Source of the DNA: Pneumocystis sp. 'macacae'
Taxonomy: Eukaryota; Ascomycota; Pneumocystomycetes; Pneumocystales; Pneumocystaceae
Length of the DNA: 64,000 nucleotides
Assembly (NCBI GenBank): GCA_018127085.1
Contig: CM030723.1
Coordinates: 377,685-441,684 of the forward strand
Direction: 5' to 3'
Shown: in pieces, positions 37,501 to 53,030 of the stretch
How positions within the stretch are numbered: position 1 is the first letter of the stretch
Layout of the letters: each line of letters starts with the position of its first letter
Notes under the pieces: model-generated
The model's input: the letters and a program-made list of their open reading frames with translations, nothing else
The model's database searches: none
Told to the model about the DNA's origin: nothing
Made by a program: the position numbers and the translations under genes

Positions 37501-40500
37501 TATATTTTTAAGACATTGGGATTAAAGTGTGTTCCATTTTTGCCTCAGGTACATCTTAGTATATTTAAATTAATAAGGTTGTATTTAATTATATAGATAA
37601 TTCCAGGATTTCTTTCTGTTATGCAAACATGTTTATCAGGTCTTTTAGAATTTTATTTTCAACAATTAAGTATTCTTGTTAGTATTGTTAAGCAACACAT
37701 AAGAAATTTCTTGAATGATATTTTTAAATTAATTTATGATTATTGGAACTCCAATTCTACTCTTCAAATTACCATTCTTTCACTTGTTCAATCAATTGTT
37801 AAAGCTCTTGAGGGAGAGTTTAAAACTTACTTGCCAACTCTTCTATCATTAATGCTTCAGGTACTTGAAACAGATACTACTCCTAATAGGCAGTCTACTC
37901 AAGAAATTCTTCATGCGTTTGTTGTATTCGGATCTAATATTGAAGAATATATACACTTAGTTCTACCAGTAATTGTCAAAATGTTTGAAAGATATGACCT
38001 TCCTATACCATTGCGAAAAATAGCTATTCAAACAGTAGCTCATTTATCTCGTAAAGTTAATTTTGCCGATCATGCTTCTAGAATTATTCACCCACTTGCA
38101 CGTGTACTCACAACAGGAACACATGAACTAAAAATGGCATCTATGGATACTTTATGTGCATTAGTATTTCAGCTTGGTCTTGACTATACTATTTTTATTC
38201 CTATGATTAATAAAGTATTGTTTTTTTTTTTAAGATTTATCTTTGATATATTTTAGTGTTTAATAAATAATCATATTCAACATCAAAACTATGAACTTTT
38301 AGTATCAAGACTTTTAAAAGGTGAATCTCTTCCTCAAGATTTAAATTCGGATGAAAAGTAATATATATTATAATGTAGCATGATTAATTAATTAATACAG
38401 ATATAGTGATAGAAGAGTAGATGATGCCTCTTCGGCTAATATTACTTCAAAGAAATTATCAGTTAATCAACAACACTTAAAAAATGCATGGGAAACGTCT
38501 CAAAAATCTACAAAAGATGATTGGCAAGAATGGATCCGCAGATTAAGTGTTGAGTTATTAAAAGAATCACCATCTCATGCTTTAAGGGCTTGTGCTAGTT
38601 TAGCTGGTGTTTACTATCCTTTAGCAAGAGAACTATTTAATGCTGCATTTCTTTCATGTTGGACTGAATTGTATGAACAGTATCAAGATGAGCTTGTTAG
38701 ATCTATAGAAATTGCTTTAACATCTCCTAATATACCTTCTGAAATTCTGCAAAGTCTTTTGAATTTGGCTGAATTTATGGAACATGATGATAAAACATTA
38801 CCAATAGATATTCGAACTTTAGGTGCATATGCTGCAAAATGTCATGCATTTGCAAAAGCTTTACACTATAAAGAACTTGAGTTTATTTCAGAACCCTCTA
38901 CTGATACCATTGAAGCCTTAATAAGTATTAATAATCATTTGCAGCAGCCAGATGCCGCCATTGGTATATTAAGTTATGCACAACAACATGGTCTTGAATT
39001 AAAGGAGACGTGGTATGAGAAACTTGAACGCTGGGAAGACGCTTTGGCAACTTATGAAAGACGTTCTATTGAAGATAATTCATTTGAAGTAGTGATGGGT
39101 AAAATGAGATGCCTTCATGCATTAGGAGAATGGGAACTCCTTTCTCAACTTGCAAGAGAGAAATGGCTCAATGCTGGTAATGATATGCGAAGATCTATTG
39201 CTCCTTTGGCTGCTGCTGCTGCTTGGGGATTAGGACAATGGGAATTAATGGATGATTATATTTCATCAATGAGACATGAATCTCCAGATAGGTCTTTTTT
39301 TAGAGCAATAATCTCATTACATCGTAATCAATTTAATGAAACATTATTTCATATTACTAAAGCTAGGGAATTACTTGATACGGAATTTACAGCACTTGTA
39401 GGAGAGAGTTATAATAGGGCGTATTGGTAGATAAATTATATGTTTTTGTTATTATTAAAGTTTTTAGCGTTGCTGTTCGTGTACAAATGTTGGCTGAATT
39501 AGAAGAAATTATAATGTATAAGCAAAGTAATGATCAGCCAGAAATTCAATCAACAATGCGTAAAACTTGGATGAAACGGTTACTCTTGCTAACAATTAAT
39601 TTTAATAGCTAATATATTATAGATTAAAAGGTTCGCAACGCAATGTTGAAGTATGGCAACGTATGTTGAAAATGAGAGCACTTGTTATTTCACCAAAAGA
39701 AAATATGGAAATGTGGATAAAATTTGCTAATCTTTGTCGAAAATCAGGACGTTTAGGTTTAGCCGAGAAATCATTAAATTCTCTACTTGATAATGGTAAA
39801 GGAGTTGGCGATTTTCCGGTATTTTATTTTGTAACTTAAGGCATTTAATTAATTTACATAGTTATACTTGAACGCTCCACCAAAAGTTGTTTATGCTCAT
39901 TTAAAATATATGTGGGCAACAAATGATAAATCAGAAGCACTTGAACGTCTTAAAGAATTCAGTACACGTTTATCAAATGATTTGGAACTTAACTCATCTA
40001 ATGATGTATCTCATTCGTTTGATGGAAGAAAAAAAATAGACTTTAATGATTATACTAAGTTATTGGCTCGATGCCATCATAAGCAAGGTGAATGGCAAAA
40101 AGTTCTTCAGAAAAATTGGTCAAAAACGAATATTCCTGAAATTCTTCAATCGTATAAGCTCGCAACGCAATTTGATCCTGATTGTTACAAAGCGTGGCAT
40201 GCATGGGCTTTGGCAAATTTTGAAGCAGTATCTTTTTATGAAAAAAAAGATAAGAATTTACCTCCTGAAATCTATAATGATCATATTTTACCTGCTATCA
40301 AAGGTTGTTACTAGTTATTTATATTGTTATATTTATTTAAAATTAGGATTTTTTCGTTCTATAGCATTAAACAATAGAAATTCTCTTCAAGATACATTAA
40401 GATTGTTAAATTTATGGTTTAAATTTGGAAATCATTCACAAGTTGGTACTGCTATATTAGAAGGATTTACTTCTGTGACTATTGATACATGGTTAGATGT

Positions 40501-42400
40501 GATTCCTCAGGTTTTTCGGTTAATTTTTATTTTTTAAGATAACATTTTTTAGCTTATTGCTCGCATTCATTCGCCGAATAGTAATATTCAAAAATCTATT
40601 CATCAGCTTTTAGCAGATGTTGGAAGATCACATCCGCAGGCTCTAGTGTATCCACTAACAGTAGCGTCAAAATCTCAAAACATTTCTCGTCAAAAGGCTG
40701 CTTTAGAAATTATAGACAAAATTCGAAATCATAGTGCATTATTAGTTGAACAGGCTTTGCTTGTAAGTCATGAATTAATTAGGGTGGCTATATTATGGCA
40801 TGAACAATGGCACGAAGGCTTAGAAGAAGCCTCTAGATTATACTTTGGAGATCATAATATTGAAGCTATGTTTAATATTTTAGAACCTTTACATGAAATG
40901 TTAGAAAGGGTATAGTATTATGTATTTTCTGACTGGTGGGTAATTTTTTAGGGTCCAGAAACTCTTCGTGAAATTTCATTTCATCAGGCTTTTAGTCGAG
41001 ATCTTCAAGAAGCAAGAGAATGGTGTGCAAAATATCGTAAGACAGGAGAAATTGGAGATTTAAATCAAGCGTGGGATCTTTATTATCAGGTATGGTTTTA
41101 TATATTTTTGAATAAATGAATTAATATTTAGGTATTTCGAAAAATTACAAAACAATTACCACAATTAACTACATTGGAATTGCAATATGTTTCTCCTAAA
41201 ATTTTGTCAGCAGTAGATCTTGAATTAGCTGTTCCTGGTACTTATGTAAGTAAAAAGCCAATAGTTAGGATAATTAGCTTTTCACCCACATTTACTGTAA
41301 TTACTTCTAAACAGCGACCAAGACGTTTAACTATTAGAGGAAGTGATGGAAAAGATTATCAATATGCATTGAAAGGACACGAAGATATTAGACAAGATGA
41401 AAGAGTAATGCAGTTTTTTGGACTGGTAAATACTCTTTTATCCATTGATTCTGAATCATTTAAAAGACATCTTAATATTCATAGATATCCAGTAATTCCT
41501 TTATCACCAAATTCTGGATTATTAGGATGGGTTCCAGATAGTGATACATTACATGTTTTAATTAAGGACTATAGAGAAAGTCGTAAAATTTTACTTAATA
41601 TTGAACATAGACTAATGCTTCAAATGGCACCTGATTATGATAATCTTACTTTGTTGCAAAAAGTTGAAGTATTTGAGTATGCACTAGATAATACTACTGG
41701 ACAGGACTTGTATAGAGTTTTATGGTTAAAAAGCAGAAATAGCGAGGCATGGTTAAATCGCAGAACAAATTATACAAGATCTTTAGCTGTAATGTCAATG
41801 GTAGGTTATATTTTAGGTTTGGGGGATCGTCATCCGTCAAATATTATGTTGAATAGACATACAGGAAAAGCAATTCATATAGATTTTGGTGACTGTTTTG
41901 AGGTTGCTATGAATAGGGAAAAATTTCCAGAAAAGATTCCTTTTCGCCTCACACGTATGCTTACAAATGCAATGGAAGTTAGCGGTATAGAAGGTAGTTT
42001 TAGAATAACATGCGAACATGTCATGCGAGTATTACGTGATAATAAGGAATCATTAATGGCTGTATTGGAGGCTTTTGTTTATGATCCATTAGTTAACTGG
42101 AAGCTAATAAATACAAATTCTAATTTGATAGTACATAAGAATGAAGAAAATGATTCTACAAAAACTTCTAAAAATCAAAGTCAGAAAAATGAATCAACAT
42201 GGAAAGCACAATATCGACCTGAAATATTAAATCAAAGTGCTATTAATGTGCTTAATCGTGTTTCAAATAAGCTAACAGGCAGGGATTTTAAACCAAACCA
42301 AGAATTGGATATTCCAAGTCAGGTTAATAGGCTAATTCAACAAGCAACATCTTTGGAAAATTTAAGTCAATGTTATATTGGATGGTGTAGTTTTTGGTAA
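34579..42400 (+). CDS. tor2: TOR phosphatidylinositol-kinase-related kinase
   Basis: Target-of-rapamycin kinase, core of TORC1/TORC2. About 20 exons encode roughly 2,300 residues, normal for TOR. HEAT repeats fill the first half (e.g. [33 protein letters not shown]). The FAT domain spans about 38.4-40.6 kb. The FRB domain follows ([19 protein letters not shown] near 40790), keeping the Ser of EEASR and the Trp and Phe of [14 protein letters not shown] that rapamycin-FKBP12 needs in known TORs. Kinase motifs are [36 protein letters not shown] and HIDFGDCFE. It ends in a typical FATC ([10 protein letters not shown]) at 42400. No second TOR is in the window, so paralogue naming is arbitrary. Confidence 0.96.
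37267..37299 (+). repeat. Poly-T tract in a TOR intron
   Basis: Two adjoining T-runs separated by a single G within a short intron upstream of the exon beginning [13 protein letters not shown] length-unstable homopolymer and probable assembly weak spot; the splice signals are unaffected. Confidence 0.6.
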
Positions 42401-42552
42401 ATTAATTTGTATATATAATAATTTATTGAAAAAACAATATAATCTAAAAAAAAAAACAATAACCAAACATAATTGTAACCAACAAGACTATAAATGCAAG
42501 AAAAGAGTCAATACCAACATATTATCATGAATTATTTTTTTCACTGTTTTTA

Positions 42553-43143
42553 CTAGGCACTAAAGACTTCAGGTGATTTCTGTAAAGTTGCCAGACGAAT
42601 TTTAGATTTCGATTGATAATCTCTAATTGCAGATTTAATTGCATCTAAATAGAGTTAACAAAAAAATATAAATATTATTACAACCCTCTGCAAGCATAGA
42701 ACAATGTAGTTTAACAGGAGGAAGACAGAGTTCTTTTGCAATTTCCGTATTCCTGACCTTTAACGCATCATCTAATGTCATTCCCTTAACAAGTTCAGTC
42801 ATATACGACGATGATGCAATTGCAGATCCACAGCCAAATGTTTTAAATTTTGCTTCTGAAATACGACCTTCAGAGTCGACACGAATTGATAGGCGCATTA
42901 CATCCCCACACGCTGGCGCACCAACAAGTCCAATACCTACATTTGGGTCTTCTTTTTTCATTGAACCTACATTTCGCGGATTATTATAATGATCTAAAAG
43001 TACACAAAATTTAGTAAAAAAAAGACACAGAAAAAAGTACACATATCTTTTTCATGATATTTTCTTGCATTTTTAAATAAAAAAAATATATTTTCTCTTA
43101 ATTTCCGTGAGTTATAGATCCCTAAGAGCCGAACAGAAAGCAT
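42553..43143 (-). CDS. isu1: Iron-sulfur cluster scaffold Isu1
   Basis: Mitochondrial scaffold on which [2Fe-2S] clusters are built. From ATG 43143 a basic presequence (starts MLSVRLLGIYNSRKLRENIF) leads to NARKYHEKDM and, after an intron with donor GTACTT, YHYNNPRNVGSM. The three ligand cysteines are visible in GAPACGDVMRL, TFGCGSAIASSSY, and the chaperone-binding LPPVKLHCSMLAEDA. C-terminal ending is LQKSPEVFSA. The ORF-like run after MLAE into AT-rich sequence is intron; the reading resumes as AIKSAIRDYQSKS. Convergent with TOR, 152 bases apart. Confidence 0.95.
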
Positions 43144-43857
43144 TTACGTTGTTCCCGTGAGATGAAATCAGTCGATAAAAGTTGAACACTTATGTGTCCG
43201 ACTTTTAGAGAAGGTTTTGAAAAAAATTTGTACAAGATAGAAAAACATAAATAAATAAATAAAAAGAATTAGACAGATATAAAGATTAAGTTTAGATATA
43301 ATATAATGTACTTTTCGAAAAAAAGATATAGAAAATAAGATAAAATGATCAAAGAAATAATATTATTTGATTAATTGATATGGATAAAACAAAAGTAAAA
43401 AGAAATAAGTATTTATTAAAGATAAAAAACAAAAATAATTAATCTTTTTATAATATTTAAAAGTATTTTTGTAAATAAAAAATTATAAAAATTTTAATAC
43501 GAATGTTTTGAATAATGTAAGATTCATAAAATAAAAATAATGACCTTAATGATAAATATTTTTCAATAAAAACGTTGTTTTCTTTATATTCAACGTAAAG
43601 AGATTATTTTAGAAAAAGGGTGTTTTAAAGATAACCTAGAACATTTAAGTGATGAAATTTAATGTTAAATTTTAAAAGTTAATATTTTCTATATATTTAT
43701 ATTAAAAAATAAATTGTTTTAACTAGAATTTTTGTTTTTTAATCTATTAAAAAATTTTATTGTTAAATAGTTAAAAGTTATAATCAAAGTGAAATATTAG
43801 ATTATTTAAAAAAATAAACTTCAACAAAAAAGGTATAAATATTAGTAGATGATATAA
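43144..43857. promoter_or_regulatory. Divergent intergenic region isu1/rud3
   Basis: 714 bases. The first 120 next to isu1 are more complex (e.g. GTGTCCGACTTTTAGAG near 43195); the rest is extremely AT-rich. No gene seen. Confidence 0.5.
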
Positions 43858-45878
43858 ATGAAGAAAAATCAACCAAAGACACACTCTTTTGGTTTGTAAT
43901 TTTTATATTAAATGATATTTTATTGATTATTTTAGAACAAAAAATCAAATCTAAAACAAAGAGTTCTAATACAAAAAAGAATCGCAAAAATTCTACATCT
44001 CTAAATTTATCCAATAAAATTGCTTTAGAGGATGTATCTCTTGGTAGCGCATTTCCAGAAAATTATTCTTTTCATCAAAAAGTCTTAGTAGATGAACCAA
44101 CAAAACCATGTTCATCTAAATCAGTATGTTTTTTTAAGATTTTATTTTCTTATAATTTGAAGGAATTTTTAGAAAATTGTGAAATTTCTGAAAGCTTAGA
44201 AAAAAATGTTTTTTTAAACGATCCTGTTGATGAAACTGTGCAATGTATTACCAATGGTGTTCAAGCATTTAATATAGTAAAAAATACAGATATTTTAAGA
44301 GAATCTCAAGAAAGAATACCCGTAGATCTTAAAATTGCTTGTGGTTCTTTATCTAGTGTTTCAAGTTTATCTGATTCATGGCATCAAGAGCGTATATTTC
44401 TTTTATCAGAGATTTCAAATCTGCAAAAATCTTTGAAATCAGAGGAAGATCAGAAAAATATTATAATTGAAGAAAACGAAAAGAAAATGAAAACCATTTT
44501 AGATGAAAAAACTCAGCTCGAATTACAATATCGCAATTTTTTAGGAAAATTATCGTCTATAAAGCAAGGTCTTGAAGGAAAACTGAAAGCAGATTCTGTA
44601 TCTAAAATTAAATTGTTTTTGATGTAATTCTGATAACTTTAGGAAACTTTAGTCTCTAACAAGCAAATAATAGATCAGATTAGAAAAGAAAATCACGAAC
44701 TTTTAAAGCAAGTTTCTTGCTTAAAAGAAGAGTTGTTTAATGTAAATAATGATTGTTATGAAAAATCTAAAGAAATTATTTCTTTAAACGAAAGAATTGA
44801 TAAGTTAGAACGAGACTGGATTAATGAAAAAGACATATTATATAAACAACAAGATGCTGCAGTCAAAGATACTGAGAAGTATAAAAAAATATCAGAAGAT
44901 TGGAAAGAAATAGCATTGGAAGAAAGGATAACTAAAAATAATTTTAAAGAAAGACTAGAAGAATTTAGAGAAAAGGTTAAAGATCTTGAAACTTTATTAA
45001 AACAAAAACATACTTTAAATACTGAACTTGAAAAAGAAAATACCCAAAATCGTCAAATCATTGATGAGTATGAAAAGAAGATTAACAAAATTATTGAAGG
45101 TAATTTTATAATTATTATTAGTATTTTTTATTAATATTATTAGATTATCAAAATGATCTTAAAGAGATAACAGGTGGACTAGAGTCACAAATTGGTATTT
45201 TTAAAGATAAAAATCTTGAATTAGAAAATTATATAAATAAATTAGTCCTTGAGAAAAAAGAGAGTGAAGAAAAAATTAAAAAGCTTTTATTATTTGAGAA
45301 AGAAATTAAAGAAAAAAATTTACTTATTGGTAAATTGAAGCATGAAGGTAAAAATTTAGGTCTTTATATTTTTTTTTATATTTATAGCGGTAATTTTAAA
45401 TGAACACCTTGTAAAGGCTTTAAAGTTATTGAGAAAAGATAACTTTGAGGAAAGTATTGATAAGTATGTTTTAAAATTTATTATATTGATTAATTTTTTT
45501 TAGAAAACTTGTTACAAATCTCATTTTATCTTTTATTACTCTTCCGAAAAATGATACAAAACGTTATGAAGTTTTACAATTAATGTCTGCTTTTCTCCAA
45601 TGGACAGATGAAGAAAAGGAGCATGCAGGATTAATAAAACCAAAAAATATGTCATCCGAAAATATTTTATCTAATCTTACCTTTTCTTTATCACCATTGT
45701 CTCATGGCTTTTTAGATTTTAATTATAATCATGCTGTAGATCAAGATTCACTTAATAAAAAGGTATTCTGTTGTTATTTTTTTAAAAATATTTAATATGG
45801 ATTTAGTCAATGTCTGATTTATGGATTTCTTTTCTCCAAAATGAAGTGACTGTTAAGAATTCAAATTTAAATAAATGA
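43858..45878 (+). CDS. rud3: Golgin with GRAB domain, Rud3-like
   Basis: Cis-Golgi coiled-coil tether of the Rud3/GMAP-210 class. Exon 1 (MKKNQPKTHSF) is basic. The centre (44,390-45,350) is nearly continuous coiled coil rich in Glu/Lys, and the C-terminal part carries the Arf-binding GRAB domain: LVTNLILSFITLPKNDTKRY followed by EVLQLMSAFLQWTDEEKEHA and GL. Upstream, VKALKLLRKDNFEESID is the usual lead-in. The last exon (SMSDLWISFLQNEV...) ends at TGA 45876-45878. At about 570 residues it resembles fungal Rud3 in size. Confidence 0.87.
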
Positions 45879-46305
45879 TCTCTATATTTAAGAAATTAAC
45901 AAATATAAAAATATTCTTTATATAAAAATATATTTTAAATATTATGATATGCCGGTTATATCTATCTATAATAGGAATCATTGTCCTTTTTTTATATTTA
46001 AAATGGTAAATAGTATATTTTCTTTTAGAAAAATAATGTTCTGTTTATAAAAATATTATTTGTAAAATTTACTTATATATTTTTTGTGATTTATAACTTT
46101 TGTGATTTTATATTTTTATTGCTCATAATTATTTTAAATACATTTATAAATAAATATTAAGCTGTATTCAATTCGTACATATATAAATGATTTTAAGAAT
46201 TAATAATATGTTTTAGATTTTAAAAGTGTAAATGATGTTATAAAAAAAAGCTAAAAGATAGGTATAATTTCAAATATAAAAAATATTAGTAAAATTATTT
46301 ATGTG
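45879..46305. other. Convergent intergenic region rud3/RecQ
   Basis: 427 bases between two 3' ends. Very AT-rich, dominated by ATATTT/TATAAA words as expected of 3' UTRs and terminators. No feature stands out. Confidence 0.5.
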
Positions 46306-49025
<2,720 letters not shown>

Positions 49026-49659
49026 TTCAGGCTTTACACGCTTTTATATTTTCTTCTTAAAAATATCTGAATTTATTTCTTCAAATCTTAATGTAAAGTC
49101 ATGACATTGATAATACGATAGACTAATTAATTATAAAAATGGTATATTTTTTATAAAAAATATTTTTACAGCTTTAAAAGAAAAAACAGATATAATTTGT
49201 ATCACAATATAAATTATTATTTTCGAAACAAGACTTATATATAATCAATTGAACTTTAATAAATTGTATAAAATAATAAATAATGGACTTAGTATAATGA
49301 ATACGGATTTCAAAAAAAAAAAAACATAAATTTTAAAACGCTTGCACAAATAATAAATATTTAAAATTATTAAATATTACTTCATTTTCAATAAGTTAGT
49401 ATTTTTTGATAAAAAAGGCAAAAGTAAACATAGAAAAAATAATTAAGAAGCTAGAACAAGGTAATACTAAAAAATTGGATTAGAAAGTCTCGTATTTAAA
49501 AAGAATTGAATGAAAAATAACAAAACTAAAACTTAGAAACCGAGAGAATAGCTATAAAAATAGGACAACATGCTTTTCCTCGCAAATATATCAGTGTATA
49601 ATTATCAACGCCTAAATACCAAAGAACGGACATATACACTAACTAAGTATATGATATTT
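49026..49659. other. Intergenic region between RecQ and sui1
   Basis: 634 bases. It holds the promoter of the RecQ gene and the 3' UTR of sui1. The segment 49,530-49,625 is less AT-rich than its surroundings but has no frame, tRNA boxes or snRNA signature that I can recognise. Confidence 0.5.
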
Positions 49660-50221
49660 TTAAAACCCTACGAGATAAAGGTTATGCTAATAGTATTTTA
49701 AATTTAAAAAAAAAAATAAATACCATGAATTTTAACTAGCTTCTTTTGAATAGGCAACTGAGAAGTTAAAAACTCCATAACCTTAATGCGTTGGTCTCCT
49801 TGAAGTTGAATAACATCTCCCATTTCGCCATCTTTAACAATCGTACCATTACACGCAAAATCCTGCCTAATTCAGAATAACATTTTATTATCTTTATATT
49901 GCAAAAACCTTTTTCAAAACCTTAAGAATACGCTTTTGGTCATATTCTACAGGGAGACCCTGCACTGTTGTAAGAGTCTTGCGTCCATTACGCTGTTGAA
50001 TACGAATATCTAGAAAAAAAGAACATTAGCATTTGACTTAGTCTTAAAAGGCCTGTTTCTGCGATCTCCCAGAAAACACGCCTTAGCAACATACGAATAT
50101 AATTCTGAGCATGTGCATCATCATCAACAATATCAAGAAAAGGATCTATTTATTTTATTAGTTACTTGTTGTCATTTTTTTACTCTTTACCGATGGTTTG
50201 AAAATTGGTAATTGTAGACAT
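49660..50221 (-). CDS. sui1: Translation initiation factor eIF1
   Basis: Start-codon selection factor of the 43S complex. Five short exons from ATG 50221: MSTITNFQTI, then DPFLDIVDDDAHAQNY, then IHIRIQQRNGRKTLTTVQGL (intron 50010-50094, 85 bases, before it). Next comes LKVLKKDFACNGTIVKDGEM with IQLQGDQRIKVMEFL. The last coding exon is only 8 bases (49660-49667), completing the invariant KIHGF end after a 56-base intron (49668-49723); reading straight through the donor would give a wrong tail. 108 residues or so, full length for eIF1. Divergent from atg27. Confidence 0.94.
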
Positions 50222-50721
50222 AAAACACTAGTCTTTAGTTTCCTTTTACCAATAGAACAAAAATGTTTCTTAGTTAGTTATCCCCTATTTAAAACTCTGG
50301 ATTTTTCGGCTATTTTTCTAATTGTTTTTTCTAGATTTTTTGGACAAAAGGGCGGACGTTAAACTTAGACCGACCGTTTTTAAATAAAAAAAATCCATTT
50401 ATTCAACCTTTCTAATAATTCTAAGTGAAATTAATTATAATATTATCTAATATTTATCTATCTTTTTACGTATATTTATATTTATTAACCTGAAGTTTTC
50501 TGTACTTTTAGAAATAATATAAAATAGTTTATAAAAGTATTGTATTGTGGAGTAAACTTTAGGTATTTTTTTTGTATAATTATTTATATATTTATATTAT
50601 TTTTTATAAAAAAGTGTTAATTTATAACATATTTTGATATGATATCTATAAATATAGTAAAATTATATTTTAATGTACATTTTTTTACGAAATTTCTGCT
50701 CTCAACGTAGAGAACAATAAA
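50222..50721. promoter_or_regulatory. Divergent intergenic region sui1/atg27
   Basis: 500 bases. Most is AT-rich, but 50,338-50,388 is a GC-richer island with an imperfect inverted repeat (AAAAGGGCGGAC ... GACCGACCGTTTTT). It lies about 120 bases upstream of sui1 and is a reasonable candidate regulatory site; no known motif is claimed. Confidence 0.45.
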
Positions 50722-51692
50722 ATGTATGGTGTTTTATCGGTTTTGGTATTAACTGGGTTTTACAAAGGTGTTTTATGCATTTTTTGGTGTAATTTCGAAA
50801 TAGATAATGTAAAATTTGATTTGGAACCTTTAGATAACACTTATCGTGTAACATCATTGTATAATTTAGACGAGGGTCTAGTAAATAGGACATGGAGCAT
50901 TAGTTTATGTAGAAAGTTGAATTTTAATGATGAAATTTCAAATGAATATGCTTGTTCAAATGGTACAAATAGTATGTTGAATAAAATGTTCTTTAATAGA
51001 ACAATTAATATTAAGATTAGTTTGTGGAGTTAAAACGTTGCTTCGAGATAATAAACTAATAGTGAAGAATGTTCAGGGGCTTCATTTTGATATTTATTCA
51101 AAGTATTTGACAAATAGTATGTTTAAATGATAATTAGCTGCGTTTTAATTTATGCTAAGATGGACTTCAAATTTTCTTTCATAATGCACAATTTAGAGAA
51201 AATAATCTATCAGCAATGATTAATTTTATATGTAACGAAAAAGTAAGTATTTATTGTTATATGTAAGGATCTTTTATTTATTAATTTTTAATTATAGGAA
51301 CATGACCCAAAATTCATTTCGTATAGTCGTTCTCATTTACAGCTGAAATGGAAGACAAACACTGTATGTAAGCGTACGGAAAAACCAAAAGTTATGCAAC
51401 AGTATCATTCATGGGGGATTCTTTCTTGGCTTTTTTTTATTTTTTTTATTATTTTTTTATTCTGCTTTATTTCTAGTTTATATATAAATTATACTCGGTA
51501 TTCTTGCAAAATATTTTATATAACTCAAAACCACTAATATATACTAGTTATGGTTCTATAAATTATGATGTTTACTCACTTACTGAAATGGTTAAAGATC
51601 TTCCTTATTATTTTAAAGATTATGGATCACAGATTATTTCTTTTGTAAAACAAACTAGGGAACCTGGTTATAGAGGTTATACTTCGATTTAA
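50722..51692 (+). CDS. atg27: Autophagy-related membrane protein Atg27
   Basis: Type I membrane protein that helps traffic Atg9 vesicles. Start 50722 gives an N-terminal signal peptide (MYGVLSVLVLTGFYKGVL). The lumenal domain includes FEIDNVKFDLEPL, NRTWSISLCRKL, and CSNGTNICGVKTLLRDN after an intron spanning about 50970-51022. A membrane segment SWGILSWLFFIFFIIFLFC near 51,410-51,480 is followed by the conserved cytosolic NYTRYGS and the C-terminal PGYRGYTSI, comparable to the family's GG.GYSAV sorting end. The lumenal Cys residues are consistent with the MRH-like fold of the family. Five exons in frame. Confidence 0.88.
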
Positions 51693-51956
51693 TGTCATCA
51701 TTGCATATCTAATATTTTTTTTTTTATGAATATATTCTAAATTTTCTTTTTCAAGAAAAAGCGCACTTTTCATAAATATGCATTTTTCCTTTTTTTTGTT
51801 TTTATATTGTATTATTGATTAATAGTATTTTTTTATTAGATTTTTTAAATTTATTCATTTTATATAAATTTATAATAAATTTATAATCGTTGAATTTTAA
51901 AATATCTACTAATTTTTAAAGAATTTTCCATATTTTGGGCAAAATAAATTTGAAGT

Positions 51957-52754
51957 ATGTACAAAGTGACGCTTATGTCTTCTGATAATGAAAAATTTAT
52001 TGTTGGTAACTTTTTTTTAAAAAAAAAGAAAAAAAATGACGAGCTTTAGACAAAGTTGTTGCAGAGAGATCTATTTTAATAAAAAATATGCTTGAAGGTA
52101 AAATAAATAACTTAAATATAGATAATTGTTCTTTATACGTGTTGAATATATAGATGTTGGTGAATTGGATATGCCTATTCCTTTGCCAAATGTAACATCA
52201 AATGTTTTAAAAAAAGTAGGTGATACATCATATTTTGGATAATTTTGCTAAAAATTTACGAAAAAAGGTACTTGAATGGTGTGAACATCATAAAGGGGAT
52301 CCTCCACTTTCTGCGGATGATGATCTAGATCTATCAATTCATCGTTCAAAAAAATCTACGGAGATTGATGAATGGGACCAAAAGTTTATGCAAGTTGATC
52401 AAGAAATGCTGTTTGAAATTATTCTTGCAAGTAATTACCTTGATATCAAGCCTTTACTTGATGTTGGATGCAAAACTGTTGCAAATATGATTAAAAATAA
52501 GACACCAGAGGAAATTCGTAAAACGTAAGTTTTAAAAATAGATTTTTTTGAAAAAAAAATAAAAAAAAGTGAAAAATACTTTTTAGTGTTATTTATTATA
52601 TAGCTTTTTATCTTACGTGGTTTTTAGATTCAATATTATTAATGATTTTACTCCAGAAGAAGAAGAAATAATACGGAAAGAGGTTTTTTTTTTAATATCT
52701 ATTTAAATAACTAACTTTTGTGATTTAAAGAATGAATGGGTAGAGGATCGCTAG
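51957..52754 (+). CDS. skp1: SCF ubiquitin ligase adaptor Skp1
   Basis: Links F-box proteins to cullin-1, also used in other complexes such as RAVE. Exons from ATG 51957: [57 protein letters not shown], then the F-box binding helices [20 protein letters not shown] and [20 protein letters not shown]. The C-terminal exon gives [13 protein letters not shown] and ends KENEWVEDR, the classical Skp1 end. The intron before it (52525-52627) is 103 bases, about twice the local norm. Two more introns follow usual size. Confidence 0.95.
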
Positions 52755-53030
52755 TAGGAAAATAATGGGATTTAAAGCTAAAAGGGTTAAAAAATAAAAA
52801 AATAATCTTGCATTATAAAATGATCTAAGACGGTATACTGAGTTTGGAATATCTTTAATCAAATATTGTTTATAGAAAGTAAGTAAATTTATTATAAGAT
52901 TTTTTTTTAAATATTTTAAAATTTATCGCTCTTATTTTAATAAAAAATTATCTTTAATTTTTAGACTTAATTTAAAAATGAGTATAAATTTTATTCAGGC
53001 GCTTTGTAGTAGTTTTTAAAAATATTTTAT

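Noticed and set aside
40046..40537. Alternative 163-codon frame within TOR
   Set aside because: Overlaps the conserved FAT-domain exons in another frame and spans an intron.
43201..43857. Possible small gene between isu1 and rud3
   Set aside because: Only short A/T-driven frames, no conserved translation or splice structure.
50010..50094. snoRNA in the long sui1 intron
   Set aside because: No RTGATGA C box with a CTGA D box, and no H/ACA arrangement.
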